This document shows positions 21,141 to 32,299 of a DNA stretch of 43,334 nucleotides, piece after piece. The notes beneath the pieces are model-generated. The model saw nothing but the letters and a program-made list of their open reading frames with translations, made no database searches and had not been told where the DNA came from. The stretch's first letter is position 1; each line of letters opens with the position of its first letter. Origin of the DNA: Trichomonas tenax (Eukaryota > Parabasalia > Trichomonadida > Trichomonadidae); contig JALKBU010000394.1 in NCBI GenBank assembly GCA_023091735.1, positions 1 through 43,334 of the forward strand. The letters run 5' to 3'. A program made the translations under genes and the position numbers.

Positions 21141-22070
21141 ATGATAGATCCTGTTTTTCTTAATGAAGCTCAATTAGAGGTCGAAGATACTATTGGCTGC
21201 GGATGCTTCAGCAGGGTCTATTTGGTGTATTCGCATGAGTATAAGCAGCGATTCGCATTGAAAATCATTGGTATCAAGGAATTTAATGAAAATGAAGTTA
21301 ATTCATTGATAGACATCACATGTCCATACGTTACAAGACTATACAGATACTATCTTTACAATAACAAAATATATTTGTTGATGGAATACTGTCCAGACAC
21401 TGTTATTTCTATGATCCACAATGGAAAAACTGTCGGAAACGAGGCCCTCTGCTTGAAGATCGCATATGAAGTCCTTACAGCTTTAAAATATTGCCATTCT
21501 CATAACGTTTCTCATGGTGACATAAAACCGAGCAACTTGTTCATTGATTCGTTCGGGAGGACAAAGATCGGTGACTTCGGACTCTCTATTATCAATAACA
21601 AGGAAATCTGTCCATCAGATGTCCACGGATCATTAATTTACATGCCGCCTGAATTTCAGAAGCGATTACCTTATAATAGGTTCAAAGCTGACATCTGGTC
21701 TTTCGGGATATCACTGTACGAGATATACTGCGGCCAATGTCCGTGGTTCGGACTGATGGATGACGAAACATTGGATGGAAATTTGAAGATTGACTTTTCG
21801 TTGAACAAATCTTCTAAAGTCAAGCGAATCATCGAAATGTGCCTCCGTTATAATCCTAATTCACGCCCATCCGCTGAAAAACTTCTCGAGTGCGATTTCA
21901 CGCCAGGAGAGAGCAAAATGAACACAAAGGCACCCCGAAAGGCTTCAGCGTCGATAATTAAGCCACACAACGGCGTTTTTTCAAATCTTCTGAAAAATCT
22001 TCCGAAAAGATGTTCAATGAACAACTACAGATTCCCTCGAGCGATTATTTCTAAGGTCAACTCCCAATAA
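21141..22070 (+). CDS. protein kinase, Ser/Thr type (non-RD, CAMK-like)
   Basis: A 309-residue kinase domain with a short tail. Glycine loop GCGCFSRV (19-26), ATP-anchoring Lys41 in FALKII, probable helix-C Glu52, catalytic SHGDIKPSN (124-132) with Asp127, DFG at 145-147, the APE equivalent MPPE (168-171) and DIWSFGISLYE (184-194). The usual Arg before the catalytic Asp is Gly (HGD), so it is not an RD kinase and probably does not depend on activation-loop phosphorylation in the usual way. All essential residues are present, so it should be active. The C-terminal 50 residues are basic and Ser-rich. Ends with TAAA, a trichomonad-type poly(A) signal. Substrate unknown. Confidence 0.9.
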   Translation: MIDPVFLNEAQLEVEDTIGCGCFSRVYLVYSHEYKQRFALKIIGIKEFNENEVNSLIDITCPYVTRLYRYYLYNNKIYLLMEYCPDTVISMIHNGKTVGNEALCLKIAYEVLTALKYCHSHNVSHGDIKPSNLFIDSFGRTKIGDFGLSIINNKEICPSDVHGSLIYMPPEFQKRLPYNRFKADIWSFGISLYEIYCGQCPWFGLMDDETLDGNLKIDFSLNKSSKVKRIIEMCLRYNPNSRPSAEKLLECDFTPGESKMNTKAPRKASASIIKPHNGVFSNLLKNLPKRCSMNNYRFPRAIISKVNSQ

Positions 22071-22554
22071 ATTGTTTGTATTTTCTGTTTTATAACCAAA
22101 TCATTTTTTATCAATTTTAATCAAATTTTTTCATGCTAATATATCAGTGTTTTGTTTTGAAATATGTCGAAACCATTCTTTGAAGTGCCGAATCATTCAA
22201 GATAAATTGCGAATTTCTATAAATTATGGTTTTTCGAATATATTGGAACGAAAAATGATTTCCAAGCATACACAAAATGCCTTAGGACTTATTAATTGCA
22301 GCTACATTATTAAGAAGTACAAATTGTAAAACTTCGAAAAAGATTTCAATGTGTTGAATTATAAATTGTAAAGAATCAATTGGTTAATACCATGGATTGC
22401 TTCATGTACTTCATTTCCAAATGTGTTTTGACTGGAAAATGTTGAAGCAATTTTTGATACCAGCAAAATTCTATTCAGCGAGTGTATTATCATAAAAAGT
22501 TAAACAGTAAGAAGAAGGTATTCATTTGACTAAAATAGCAGTAATATGATATCT
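22071..22554. other. short AT-rich spacer
   Basis: The 60-codon frame at 22147 begins with GTG and has no family match; it is probably chance. Nothing else was seen. Confidence 0.4.
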
Positions 22555-23217
22555 TTAGATGTAAGATGTATCACTAAAAAAAATTCTGAGAATTGTTTTA
22601 AGTTTAGAGTCATATAATAAAGTTATTTCTATTTCATTGTTATGTTTAACAGCAGATAATTTTATCTTTGCATCCCAATTGAATGTTGATAAATGTGGGA
22701 GAACATTCAATTCGCTGTCTGTGATGATACAGCTCGTGCTGAATATTCCTTGATTTTCCTCATATAATTCAATACTGCCAACACGGCAGTTTATGACGAA
22801 TAAACTTCCAGAATTATAACGACAAAATGGTTTTCCACATCAATATGGACGAAGAACCGTACAATTTTCAACAGTGAGGATGATATCTGAACTTATTATT
22901 CCAGCAGCTAAAGATGATTGTGAATTGTTGACAATGTTGCACTTATAATCTCTAAAATTACCATCTGGACATTGAAAATGGTTTATGCAGATATATCCTG
23001 CTGTATACTTTTTAGTACATTTGTTAAAGAAACAAGAAGAATGGAGCATTGTGATACCATCTGATGTAATATTCTTACATCCAAATGAAAGATCTTGGAA
23101 ATGTGGAACATAATTCAAAACATTCATAAACATATAGATTTCGTTGAAATTTGAAGAAATGGCGCAATTTTCGCAACGAAAGTAGAACCCCGGTCAGACA
23201 TCAGCTGTGACACTGTC
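22555..23217 (-). pseudogene. Pmp-like surface protein fragment, copy A
   Basis: The reverse frame runs from GFYFRCENCAISSNF through MLHSSCFFNKC, GNFRDYKCNIVNNSQ and TVENCTVLRPY to a TGA, then continues in the same frame (SGSLFVINCRVGSIEL, LPHLSTFNW, EIEITLLYDSKLKTIL) to TAA. Another TGA lies near its head. The segment order matches copies C and D, so these stops are damage. No signal peptide or membrane anchor survives. Confidence 0.7.
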
Positions 23218-23370
23218 GCTGCTTAAAAATGGAAAAAGTGTGAAAAAGAAGTCAATAGAAGATCAAAACATAAAAATGAATCTTTTTAACATAGAATCCT
23301 TTAAATACTGGGATAAGAGGATTTCGTAATGTTTTTGAGTTCCAAACTCTTCAGGATATTGAAAATTGTA

Positions 23371-23709
23371 ATTTGAAACGTCCACCCTTGAAAATTGCAC
23401 AATCCATTGAGCATATGGAGATGGAAAAACCATTTTCTTCTAATGGAGGTTCAGGTTTCTCTCCACATAATCAAATGTATAGTTGATAATCTCAATTATT
23501 TAAATGCTTGGAATGGAATATTTGAAGTTAGTAATACAATATTAACTGATGAATTCAGTATTTATACACATTTGTCCAAATTCAACTGTGAAGCAGTAAT
23601 TAAATTGCCTAAAATAAAATATCGAAAAGTTGATGATAAAACAGAAAATGCAATCATTCTTCATATGATTAACACCGTTATTACACATTTTTGTAGTCTC
23701 CTGAAATGA
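23371..23709 (+). pseudogene. Pmp-like surface protein fragment, copy B (3' half)
   Basis: Plus strand. STLENCTIH then TGA, a change of frame, then a frame ending ILTDEFSIYTHLSKFNCEA. This is the equivalent of LPHLSTF in the other copies. Only the C-terminal half is present, with at least one stop and one frameshift. It is divergent from copy A, which starts about 150 bases to the left on the other strand. Confidence 0.6.
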
Positions 23710-23814
23710 TGCTTTATCAGAATTTTGAGGCTTCAATAATTTGGAGAAATATAATGTTTTTAGAAATATGATTTATCAGTGAACAAATTTGAAAATAAGC
23801 ATAGAGCGGGTTTA

Positions 23815-24640
23815 AACGTGTACTCATATAATAAAGTTATTTTTATCTCTTTTTCATAGGTGTAATTACGTTTAATTACAATATCATGTTTCTTTATCTT
23901 TGTATAACAGTTGAATGTTGATAAGTGTATAAGAGCTTTTCATTTCACTCCCTGGAATAATACCTCTTTTGATTAATGTGACATTTCATTGCTATCACAA
24001 TGCAGTTGATCAAAGTGATGATATTTCCAACTTCTTGAGAAAACGATTTTCCATTTCCAAGAATAAATTATTCCAAAATCGGAATAACCCTGTGAATGAT
24101 TGACACTGTTACATTTATAATCTCTAAAATTACCATCGTGACTTTCAGAATGGTATGAGGAAGTATAAAATCTTGCTTAATTACTCTCGATTGTTGAATA
24201 ATTAATAATGCAATTTGCTTTATATGAGTAACACCGAATGCAGAATAACTCGCAGCAACATTTTTGAGATGTTTGAAGAATAAATTCCACAATTTCCATG
24301 CCAAAACTGCATCATGCAACTATTAGTATTCCGAATACAATCTGTAATAGAGCATTCAATAGCAAGATTCTGACTTTTTTCTTCGTTGTTTTGACAATCT
24401 GTAAAAGAATGAAGACAGTGTGCATATTCGCCAGATAACCATACTTCTGTAGAACAGAATAGATGCTGGATGATCGAGCTGTTACCTTGGAAAAAAGCTG
24501 CGCCTTCAGCATCATTTTGTCGACAAATGAGATATAACAATGAACGAAACAAATAATTAAAACTATCGATTTTAGCCTTTCGGATGATGTAAATACTTAT
24601 TACAACTCTTTTTTTATTATGTGGCATTATATTTTGGAAA
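23815..24640 (-). pseudogene. Pmp-like surface protein fragment, copy C
   Basis: Reverse strand. AAFFQGNSSIIQHLFCSTE (a Pmp-type strand with the GGA position altered), ECSITDCIRNTNSC and GNCGIYSSNISK, then shifted frames with NCIINYSTIESN-stop, GNFRDYKCN and finally HLSTFNCYTKIKK near 23930. At least two frameshifts and a TAA. The order is the same as in copy D. Confidence 0.65.
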
Positions 24641-24660
24641 TATAAACACTCTGTCAATCA

Positions 24661-25202
24661 ATAAATGCTTAATACAGCCAAATATAGCATTCAAAATAGG
24701 AGCGTTTTTGAAAGACAGTCTAAAACTTCCACAAATATACTATATATATTTTAAGGCATTACACACTTAAAAAAATTGATATCAATCAAATATGACCAGA
24801 TGTAGATCATATTGGGATGCTGCTGCATTATTATACGAAGTCAGGTGATTGCATTTTATAAGGTGTCTGGAGGTCGTTGCATATCTCAGGGCACAAATAT
24901 GCTAGAAACATGCAACTAACACCCACATATAGCGCTTATGATACATTATAACATATAGTAATACTAAGCTTTAAATCATATTCTGATATCATGTTTGACC
25001 TTGTTTTGTAAAAATCGCCCCCAATTTTTTGACCTGAAGGTCGGCTAATTTGTCATTTTTAATGGAATTAAATTTGATTGTTTATTATCTCGATGCCAAG
25101 AACCTTACCAAGAAAGAAATTATGGAACTATTTCAGTTCTTCCCCGATAGTTTTTGATTCATAACAAAATTTCAAGATAAAAAATGCAAAAAGATACAAT
25201 AA
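24661..25202. other. spacer between pseudogene C and the membrane-protein gene
   Basis: AT-rich. I see no gene or repeat that I can support. Confidence 0.4.
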
Positions 25203-26120
25203 TTAGATGTCCATGTTCTGGAACAGCTCTTGATCGGATTGAAGGACTTCTGGTACAATGAATCGATTGAATGATAAAATAATTACGAGAATTAGCAAAA
25301 TTGATTCGAAAAGATATTCCCAAACAAAGTTGGAGAAGTAGTAAATATATTCGTGTCCCTGTCTCACATAGTAAATGAATCTAGGACTCACAATAAAACC
25401 GCGTAATATTGTTTTAACCATATAGAAGACAGGATACAAGAAAAGGATAATCTTGACGTAAATATATTTGTCATTTGATATGAAGGTCGTTACTTTTGAA
25501 GAAAACAAAAAGCATTGTGATAAAATAACAAAACTAAGTGAAACAATTGCGTATTTGACGCATCTCATTGCCCAAACGTAGATTCCTTCATCAGAAAAGA
25601 AAATTTCGTTGTAATGTTTCGATAAATTGATATATTGAAGAATAAATTGAACTAAAAAGCCCAATAAAAAGCTGTATTTAAGAACTATAGCGAAATAGTA
25701 AACGGATTTTGAGAAAACTAAGTCGAAAGCAATTAAAATTCCGCACATTGTGATAAAATATTCGCAAAAAGCAAGATTTCGGAGGTTGTTGAGTACATAA
25801 AACGTTTTTGAGTATTCAAAGGCATCGACTGTCAATCTTTTATTTATGTAAATGCATTTTCCAAATAATGACAAAATGAAAAACATCACTGTATTGACAA
25901 TATAGCTCAATCCTGGAAGCTGCTGGTTCTTTGTGAGGCTCCATCCCTGGCTGCGGATCAACTTCACAGCAATATAGTAAAATAATATTAAAACAATGAA
26001 ACAGGACGCGATATAGCTTATGAGAGCCGGAGGATTACATTGGCGGACGAATTGGGACTTCAAGAAGCCGCATTTGAGATCTTCTGTTAATTGATTGAAA
26101 ACAAGTTCCGATTCATTCAT
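25203..26120 (-). CDS. seven-helix integral membrane protein, unknown family
   Basis: A 305-residue ATG-to-TAA frame with TCA two bases before ATG (TTCAAAATG). About seven hydrophobic spans at residues 30-55, 71-92, 117-136, 139-164, 183-206, 221-242 and 268-286. The N-terminal 29 residues hold two Cys; the C-terminal tail is about 20 residues and acidic. The topology is that of a receptor-like or transporter-like seven-helix protein, but no GPCR or transporter signature is visible, so no function is assigned. It is intact, yet flanked on both sides by surface-protein pseudogenes. Confidence 0.7.
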   Translation of the reverse strand: MNESELVFNQLTEDLKCGFLKSQFVRQCNPPALISYIASCFIVLILFYYIAVKLIRSQGWSLTKNQQLPGLSYIVNTVMFFILSLFGKCIYINKRLTVDAFEYSKTFYVLNNLRNLAFCEYFITMCGILIAFDLVFSKSVYYFAIVLKYSFLLGFLVQFILQYINLSKHYNEIFFSDEGIYVWAMRCVKYAIVSLSFVILSQCFLFSSKVTTFISNDKYIYVKIILFLYPVFYMVKTILRGFIVSPRFIYYVRQGHEYIYYFSNFVWEYLFESILLILVIILSFNRFIVPEVLQSDQELFQNMDI

Positions 26121-26799
26121 TTTGAACTAAAAATCCGAAATAAGTTTCAATCCTGAATTATCACTCCTGAAAAGATGAAAAAAAAATCGATTTTATTTTT
26201 AAATTTTTAACATAAAATTAAGATTTACATCATTAACCATATCAAAATATCAAAGAAAAACGATTTTAAATTTGATGAAAATTATTTTGAGTTTTCGTCT
26301 ATTATAACGCTGTCATCTGCTTGCTGAGGCATCGCTTCACATTTAATTCTCTAGTGACGGATGATCGATGAATGACATATTTAGATTTCTTTTCGGAATT
26401 AATCCGCTCAAACAGCTCTAAATTGATCCATTTTCGCTATATGCAGTCTCTTATTAGCACGTTTCCTATATCTCTGAGCTTTAAAATAAGGATTTCGATC
26501 GCAATTGAAAGATTCATCGTTTAGCTCCATTCTTATGCTTAGTAACACATATATCATCAATTTACAGCACAATACGAACATAACTAACTATGACATTTAT
26601 CATAGTTTTAATATATCTTCGATGATATCGAAACATAAAATCACAATACGATTTCAATTCATTTCGATGCTGAAATCACCATTAAAAGGACTCATGCAAG
26701 CGAATGATCATAGTTTTGTCGTGATATGAAGCAAAAATTGTGAACTCTCGAATTTGTTGTCATTCGATCGTAATAAACAACAGAATGAATCTGTCTTTA
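26121..26799. other. intergenic DNA
   Basis: No supportable gene; the 74-codon plus frame at 26505 has no initiator context or family match. Confidence 0.4.
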
Positions 26800-27655
26800 T
26801 TCTGATGCTATGAGCATTCGCAGAGATCGTTTCAAAATGCTTCATTCTTCTTGTTTCTTTTATAAATGCGCTGAGCATGGTGCCAGAGGAGCAGTTTTCA
26901 TGTATGGTCAAAGCTCTATCATTCAGCACCGATTTTGAACAACTAACACATACATCACCACTGGAGAAGGTTTTCTTTCTTATACAAATTGTGATTTCTA
27001 CGATGCAGAATGTCAGAATCTTGACATCGATTGTTCTGTTTCCGTCTGTGAAGAACAGGGAAATAGTTTATTAATGTCTTTTCAGTATGGAAATTGGGGA
27101 ATTTTTTTCTTCAAACATCTCAAAAAATTCAGTATATTCTGTTTCTGGATTCAGAATTATTCAACCAAAAAACAATTGCGTTATTAATTTTTCGACACTT
27201 GAAGGAAATTATGCTGCATGGCATCTTTGCCTATGCCATGCTGATAGTTCAAATGGTAATTATCACGATTATAAATGCAATATTGTTAACAATTCACAAA
27301 GAGAATCAAGTCAAGGTATACTCTCGCGGTGAATTCACCCTTGAAAGTTGTACAATTCTCGGTCCATATAGAAATGGGATGTTTCTTTTTTATCAACTGT
27401 TGTGTTGACAGCATCGAATCAAATGTATATGATGATAAAGGTGGAGCATTCAGTGCGAATGGCGCTATCACAACGAGTAAATTGAATATTCTTCCACACT
27501 TATCAACATTCAAATGTTATGCAAACCTAAAGCTACTTGATCTCAAAAACAACAATGATGAACATGAAATTGAAATAACAATTTTATATGACTCTAATTT
27601 TAAATCTATTCTAAACACATTCTCAAATTTCTTTATTCTTCCATTTCACTTCTGA
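26800..27655 (+). pseudogene. Pmp-like surface protein fragment, copy D
   Basis: Plus strand. FKMLHSSCFFYKCAEHGARG leads to GAVFMYGQSSIIQHRF, then TGA where copy C has Cys, then CDFYDAECQNLDIDCSVSVC, NGNYHDYKCNIVNNSQRESS, a shift, LESCTILGPYRNGM, another shift, and GGAFSANGAITTSKLNILPH with HLSTFKCYANLKLLD to the end. It is the most complete of the four copies. One stop and at least two frameshifts make it dead. Confidence 0.7.
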
Positions 27656-28314
27656 AAAATATTTGCATTTTGACACTTTACATTGCATATTTGACATTGT
27701 ATTCTTCATCTATTTTCTATATTTTAATACAAATATACTGATGTAAATAGCAATAAATAATTCAATATTATTTTGTGTTTCGATTAAATGGAGATTTAAA
27801 CAGATTTTTTATCAAGTAGCAAATTTGGGTAAAAATCAATACAACAGGCTAAAAATTGTTCCACATCATCTATGCAGTGTATAAATGATCACTGTTATGC
27901 AAAATCATGTCCATCCATTTAGCAGTAGTAAAAAAATCATCAATGTTAATTCTTTCATTGAATTAAATTTATATTAAGGAGGTTCAATTTGATTTTAACA
28001 TCACTTCAATTATCATATTAATAAGTCATACGTTTTCGAAATTGTTATTTTTGATTTTTGTATTGCATAAAAACACAATTGATTTCGGAGTAACAAAAAA
28101 TTAATGGTTGTTTTACACAATTGAATGATGAAATGTTTTTTCTCAATTATTTGTGTTATTCTCAAAAACAAACATATCTTTAAATAATAATAAAGAATGT
28201 GTTTATTGATTCTGAAATAGCCAAAATTGAGAAGATTTGATTTTCATTTTTATTGATGATTCTGTTCAAAGACTTTATCTATGGAATGATTGCTATGTTT
28301 TGATCTCTTCTTTC
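27656..28314. other. AT-rich spacer; missing transporter 5' half
   Basis: No trace of the N-terminal six helices of the transporter that follows. No other gene was seen. Confidence 0.4.
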
Positions 28315-28884
28315 AGGTGTTTCCTGGGATTCGCATCGCCATTCCTCGATCAAGTCGCTGGGCAGCAGTTCTCATGTATTGGAGCAATCCAAACGAATCT
28401 TAACGAAGACTTAAAATGTGCTGGTGTAAACTTTATTCCACAAATCGCAAGTGTTGTAATCATGTGTATACAACTTGTTGGCGTTCTTATGGCCGGATGT
28501 TGAGTAGATAAAGTGGGAAGAGTAGGAATCTTCTGTGGTTCTTCACTTGGTTGTGGAATTATTCTAATTTTGTATTCTTCTATCGTTAATTATAACAGTT
28601 CAGGAGCACTCTCAATCTTCTTCATATCTTTGAATATGATTTTCTTTGGTGTCGCTCTTGGACCATTGCCATGGTTCATTGTTCCGGAAATATTGCCACC
28701 GCAAAAGAGAATATTTGGCGCAGCTTGCGTCACATGCATCAACCAGATTGGATCTATTGCTGTTGGTTATTTGTTCCCGACAATGAAAGAGGTTTTGGGT
28801 TTGGACATTGGCCGCTTCTTCTTTGGTTTTATGTGCATTATTTGCGCAATCATTGGAAGTTTTCTGTATTCCATAATTCATTAA
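28315..28884 (+). pseudogene. sugar transporter (MFS) C-terminal half, with TGA
   Basis: About 190 residues equal to helices 7-12 of a sugar porter: GQQFSCIGAI (the QQFSGINA motif), VDKVGRVG (the D..GR loop) and PLPWFIVPEILPPQ (the PW...EI.P motif), then two more helices. TGA at 28501-28503 interrupts just before VDKVGR. The first six helices and the terminal PETKG are missing. In life such proteins import hexoses across the plasma membrane. This copy cannot do so. Confidence 0.8.
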
Positions 28885-28995
28885 AGTCAATCTACAGTAA
28901 TATTCTTTCCATTCGTACAGGAACACAATATATGATGCCTAGTATTTATCGTGAAATTATGACAAAAAATGTCGAATTAAAAAAAATGTCAATCT

Positions 28996-29006
28996 GTCAA
29001 GTAAAT
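28996..29006 (+). promoter_or_regulatory. GTCAAGTAAAT motif at the VPS9-like start
   Basis: It overlaps the first ATG. The motif recurs at 30640 and, with T for A, at 16390, 18139 and 18174. It contains TCA, so it could serve as the transcription start. Confidence 0.3.
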
Positions 29007-30339
29007 GTCAAAAATTATGAAAGTCGGAGGATCTAAAGTAAGGAGGTCGAGTCTTGACATACTTTGTGGTTCTGCGGATCTCTTTGATAGCATTGCTTCT
29101 TCTGCCTCAATATTAACCAAAACAACATCGAATCCAAGTTTGGTCAAATTTGATAATAAGTCGAAATACCAAAAATACATAATCCTCACGTCAGGATGCG
29201 AACAATCATACGATTCAAATCGTGCAGTCAATCTATTAACGCAGCAAAAAAGTTTCTTTAATGTGCAAATTATGGATAATGACGAAAAAAGGACAGAGTA
29301 CTGCAATGATCTTAATGGAGTTGCTAAATTCATGGGAGAGATTGTAGATCAAGAATTAGATTTTATTCGAAACCATTTTCAACGTCAAATAGGATTAAGG
29401 AATACTGCAATAGAATTAATAGACCAAATTATCGAAATTTACCAAAAAGCAGGCTTTGAAATCGATAAGTTTATTCAATTTTTTCAAATCATGAATAGAA
29501 CCGTGTTTATTTTTGTAAATGACTTTATCAATGATATAATTGGAGATCATGAATGCTTCCAATTCTTAATTAGAGTCACAAAGCAAATACAAAAGATTGA
29601 ATATCCAAAATTAGAGAATTTTCCAATGAAACACAATTTCTTCACATCTGATTCATATGAATTCAAAGCTTTACAACGTATTGAAACTAATTTCGATGAA
29701 TTAACTGCAGATGATTCAACTTTTATAATTAAAAACTTAGCAAAAAGAATTGACTATAGAACAGCCGAAGATATCTTCTTTGAGTACACCTGGGAGATCC
29801 AGGAGTTTCCTTGGTCCGTAAAACCTTATATTCTTCCAGATTTATCTTCGTTAGTTCCAAAAGTCTTTTCTCCGCCTTTTTTGAGCGAAAAGTATTCCAA
29901 TATGACTTTTCTTGAGCTCCTTCGAACTCCAGAATGGCCATACCATAGGCTTGTTCAAGAAATATCCCAAATTATTTTCGAAATCAATCCTTTTAATATT
30001 GCACGCGTTTTTTGGAATATTTTTGATGCAATTCCTGTTATCATAATGGAAACTAATCCGAAGCTTGGCAATGATTATGTTGTGGACTTTGATCAATTGT
30101 TTTCGATATTGATAATCCTTGTCATTGGAACTTGCATTAATAGCATCACCGTTCCTATTGCTTTTGCGTCTTCGTACAGATTTGCTGCTGAGTATGATCC
30201 TCAGCTTTCATATGCAATGGGACATTTAGAAGGTATTCTTGCTCACTTGCAGACTCTGAACTTAGAAGAACTGAAGCGGAAATCAAGAGAAATAAGGAAA
30301 AGCATCAAACCAAAAATCAATATTTTCATGTTTGAATAA
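29005..30339 (+). CDS. VPS9-domain-like protein (probable Rab5-type GEF)
   Basis: A 444-residue frame. The C-terminal segment (about 335-420) resembles a VPS9 domain: VVDFDQLFSILIILV, the Asp and hydrophobic pattern of the catalytic core, PIAFASSYRF, and LSYAMGHLEGILAHL with the conserved Tyr at about 403. The remainder is helical, with no signal peptide or membrane span. VPS9 proteins activate Rab5/Vps21 GTPases at early endosomes, so a role in endocytic traffic is inferred. Starts at 29005 and 29017 are both preceded by TCA (TCAAGTAAATG; TCAAAAATTATG); the second is equally possible. Ends with TAAAT. The call rests on pattern only. Confidence 0.6.
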   Translation: MSKIMKVGGSKVRRSSLDILCGSADLFDSIASSASILTKTTSNPSLVKFDNKSKYQKYIILTSGCEQSYDSNRAVNLLTQQKSFFNVQIMDNDEKRTEYCNDLNGVAKFMGEIVDQELDFIRNHFQRQIGLRNTAIELIDQIIEIYQKAGFEIDKFIQFFQIMNRTVFIFVNDFINDIIGDHECFQFLIRVTKQIQKIEYPKLENFPMKHNFFTSDSYEFKALQRIETNFDELTADDSTFIIKNLAKRIDYRTAEDIFFEYTWEIQEFPWSVKPYILPDLSSLVPKVFSPPFLSEKYSNMTFLELLRTPEWPYHRLVQEISQIIFEINPFNIARVFWNIFDAIPVIIMETNPKLGNDYVVDFDQLFSILIILVIGTCINSITVPIAFASSYRFAAEYDPQLSYAMGHLEGILAHLQTLNLEELKRKSREIRKSIKPKINIFMFE

Positions 30340-30890
30340 ATATTATGTTATCATGCTTCTATTTAACCATAACATCTAACCATGTATATCAAATAAATTA
30401 ACATTATTCGCAATATATGGTTTCAAATGGCTTAACATCGAAATAAACTTCCATATTTGATGCCGAATAAACGACTATAATGTGATAATAATAGAGAGTC
30501 TGAATAAAGCAAATGTATATCATCTCAATTTAAATCATTACATACAGCAGCAAATATGTATATCGCTTAAAAACAATGTATGACAAATTAAGATTTTTAT
30601 GTCGTGTAAAATGAAATTTGACAAAATAATAATATTTTTGTCAAGTAAAATTATAATTTGTCAAATAAAGATCATCTAAAAATGCCGTTATTTTTGGAAA
30701 ATCAAAGAATTCTCAATATTTTTTGTTCAAAAAGCGATTTTCTATTTATTTCATACCGTTTCTAGACCATTTTTCGTAAAATAAATCATTTTTATTGTCA
30801 GATTTTTTGTAATTTTGATAAAATACTTATTATCGTAGTCTAAGTAAGAAGATGTTTGATAATAAAAAAGTGAAAGATTTATTTGATCAA
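30340..30890. other. spacer with GTCRWGTAAAAT repeats
   Basis: GTCGTGTAAAAT (30601-30612) and GTCAAGTAAAAT (30640-30651) are 39 bases apart; TTTGACAAA and TTTGTCAAA stretches lie between and after. No gene was seen. Confidence 0.4.
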
Positions 30891-31940
30891 ATGTTGATTT
30901 CACTTCTTACCGAAAAGATAACGTTCGACAGAACAACGAAGCGCAGGAGGTCCGAATTCTGCAAAAGGTACAACAAAGAGTTCTTTGGAAAAACTTATAA
31001 CTATTTTTGGGCAAAACCGGATGAAAATAATCCGTGCCAAGTCCCTAAGTACAACAAGTCACAGGATGATGAATGGGGTATAAAAACATACAACTTCCTT
31101 CGCTGGGCAACAGGATATAACAACATTATAACGATTAATGATAGTTATCACCAAAATCAATGCGAATGTGCTGTTTATCTTTATCATTACAGTAGCCTAA
31201 CGCATCACCCTGCTCCCAGTGGAAAATGCTATTCATTAGGAGCATCCAACGGTTGTGGAACATCAAACCTCGCTTGGAATTATGTACACACAGCCAATGC
31301 GATCTTAGGATACTATTGGGATGATGGTGTTCCATCTCTGGGCCACAGGTATTGGATTCTATCAAGTTCGATGACGGAAACGTCATTTTGTGGCGTTGGA
31401 GCTTTCAGCGCACTAAAAACTTTTGGAATGAAAACTTTGGAAAATCCTGTTGAAATAGGAAGCAAGGAGATGCCATTTATGGCAGTTCCAGCACCAGGAC
31501 CTATTGATAAAAGCTTCCTCGTTACTGACTGGTCTTTCGATGCACCTAATTTGTGCGAAAATCCAAAAGTTGTCACTCGTCAAAATGGAACCGTTGTCGC
31601 ACATTTAAAGGAGTCGTTCTCAAAGAAGAACTATGTCTGGGTTCCAAACATCACAAGTGCATACAACACAAGCTACACAGTTGATATCGATTGTGGAAGC
31701 GTTTCGTGGTCTTACGGAAGCTACACAACAAATTGTTCAGTCGATATTTCAGACTTGGAATTCGATAAACAACTCCACAGAACTTCTGAAGGAATTTATT
31801 GGCAATTTTCAATTAACTACTTCATTATTGCATTGCTTCTCTTTGCAGTTTGTGCAGTTATTGTTGGTATTCTCGTTTCCAAGAAAGGAGGCTGTAAGAA
31901 AGGAGAAAAAAGTCAAAGTTCGAGTGGAAAATCAACTTAG
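30891..31940 (+). CDS. CAP/SCP-domain single-pass membrane protein 1
   Basis: The start is set at the second in-frame Met (MLISLLTEKITFD; TCAAATG), because the paralogue and the relic share this short hydrophobic start; trichomonad signal peptides are often this short. 349 residues. CAP domain about 50-180 with LTHHPAPSGKCYS (103-115), GCGTSNLAWN (121-130) and GHRYWIL (151-157), plus paired Cys. Then a beta-rich Cys-containing region, one membrane span (about 307-330) and a basic tail of 20 residues. CAP proteins are secreted or surface proteins binding lipids or acting in host contact; the exact role is unknown. The motif set resembles bacterial CAP proteins. Ends TAG, with a second TAG then TAA six and seven codons on. 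Confidence 0.85.
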   Translation: MLISLLTEKITFDRTTKRRRSEFCKRYNKEFFGKTYNYFWAKPDENNPCQVPKYNKSQDDEWGIKTYNFLRWATGYNNIITINDSYHQNQCECAVYLYHYSSLTHHPAPSGKCYSLGASNGCGTSNLAWNYVHTANAILGYYWDDGVPSLGHRYWILSSSMTETSFCGVGAFSALKTFGMKTLENPVEIGSKEMPFMAVPAPGPIDKSFLVTDWSFDAPNLCENPKVVTRQNGTVVAHLKESFSKKNYVWVPNITSAYNTSYTVDIDCGSVSWSYGSYTTNCSVDISDLEFDKQLHRTSEGIYWQFSINYFIIALLLFAVCAVIVGILVSKKGGCKKGEKSQSSSGKST

Positions 31941-32299
31941 AAGAAGTTTATGGCCTAGTAAATGTTTTTTGATGATTTTATCATTGCAAATATATTAAAA
32001 ATGCAAATGTAAATATTTAAACGATTCAGATAATCAAAATAAATGAATTTTGTTAAATTCAATTTTGATTTATCTTGAAAAAATTCAATTTTGACCTATA
32101 TTTGTGATATATTCATATTCGAATATATATATTGTTTGATATTATGATAATACTTCTATTTAATGCGATTTTTCTTCGAAATATTGATATCAGTCTAATA
32201 AAGGCATTATATAAGATTTCTAATGATGAAATTTTCATAGAGCAAATGCATAAAATATAATATTAGAATGCGAACCCTTAAACTTGAAAATTAATTTTT
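31941..32299. other. AT-rich spacer before the MITE
   Basis: No coding sequence. Its right end, ATTTTT at 32294-32299, is one copy of the target-site duplication of the next element. Confidence 0.4.

Noticed and set aside
26930..26960. Trichomonad intron 3' signal (ACTAACACACAG)
   Set aside because: ACTAACACATAC here, and a similar reverse-strand string near 6995, lack the terminal AG and a matching 5' GTATGT, and coding similarity runs straight through the first.
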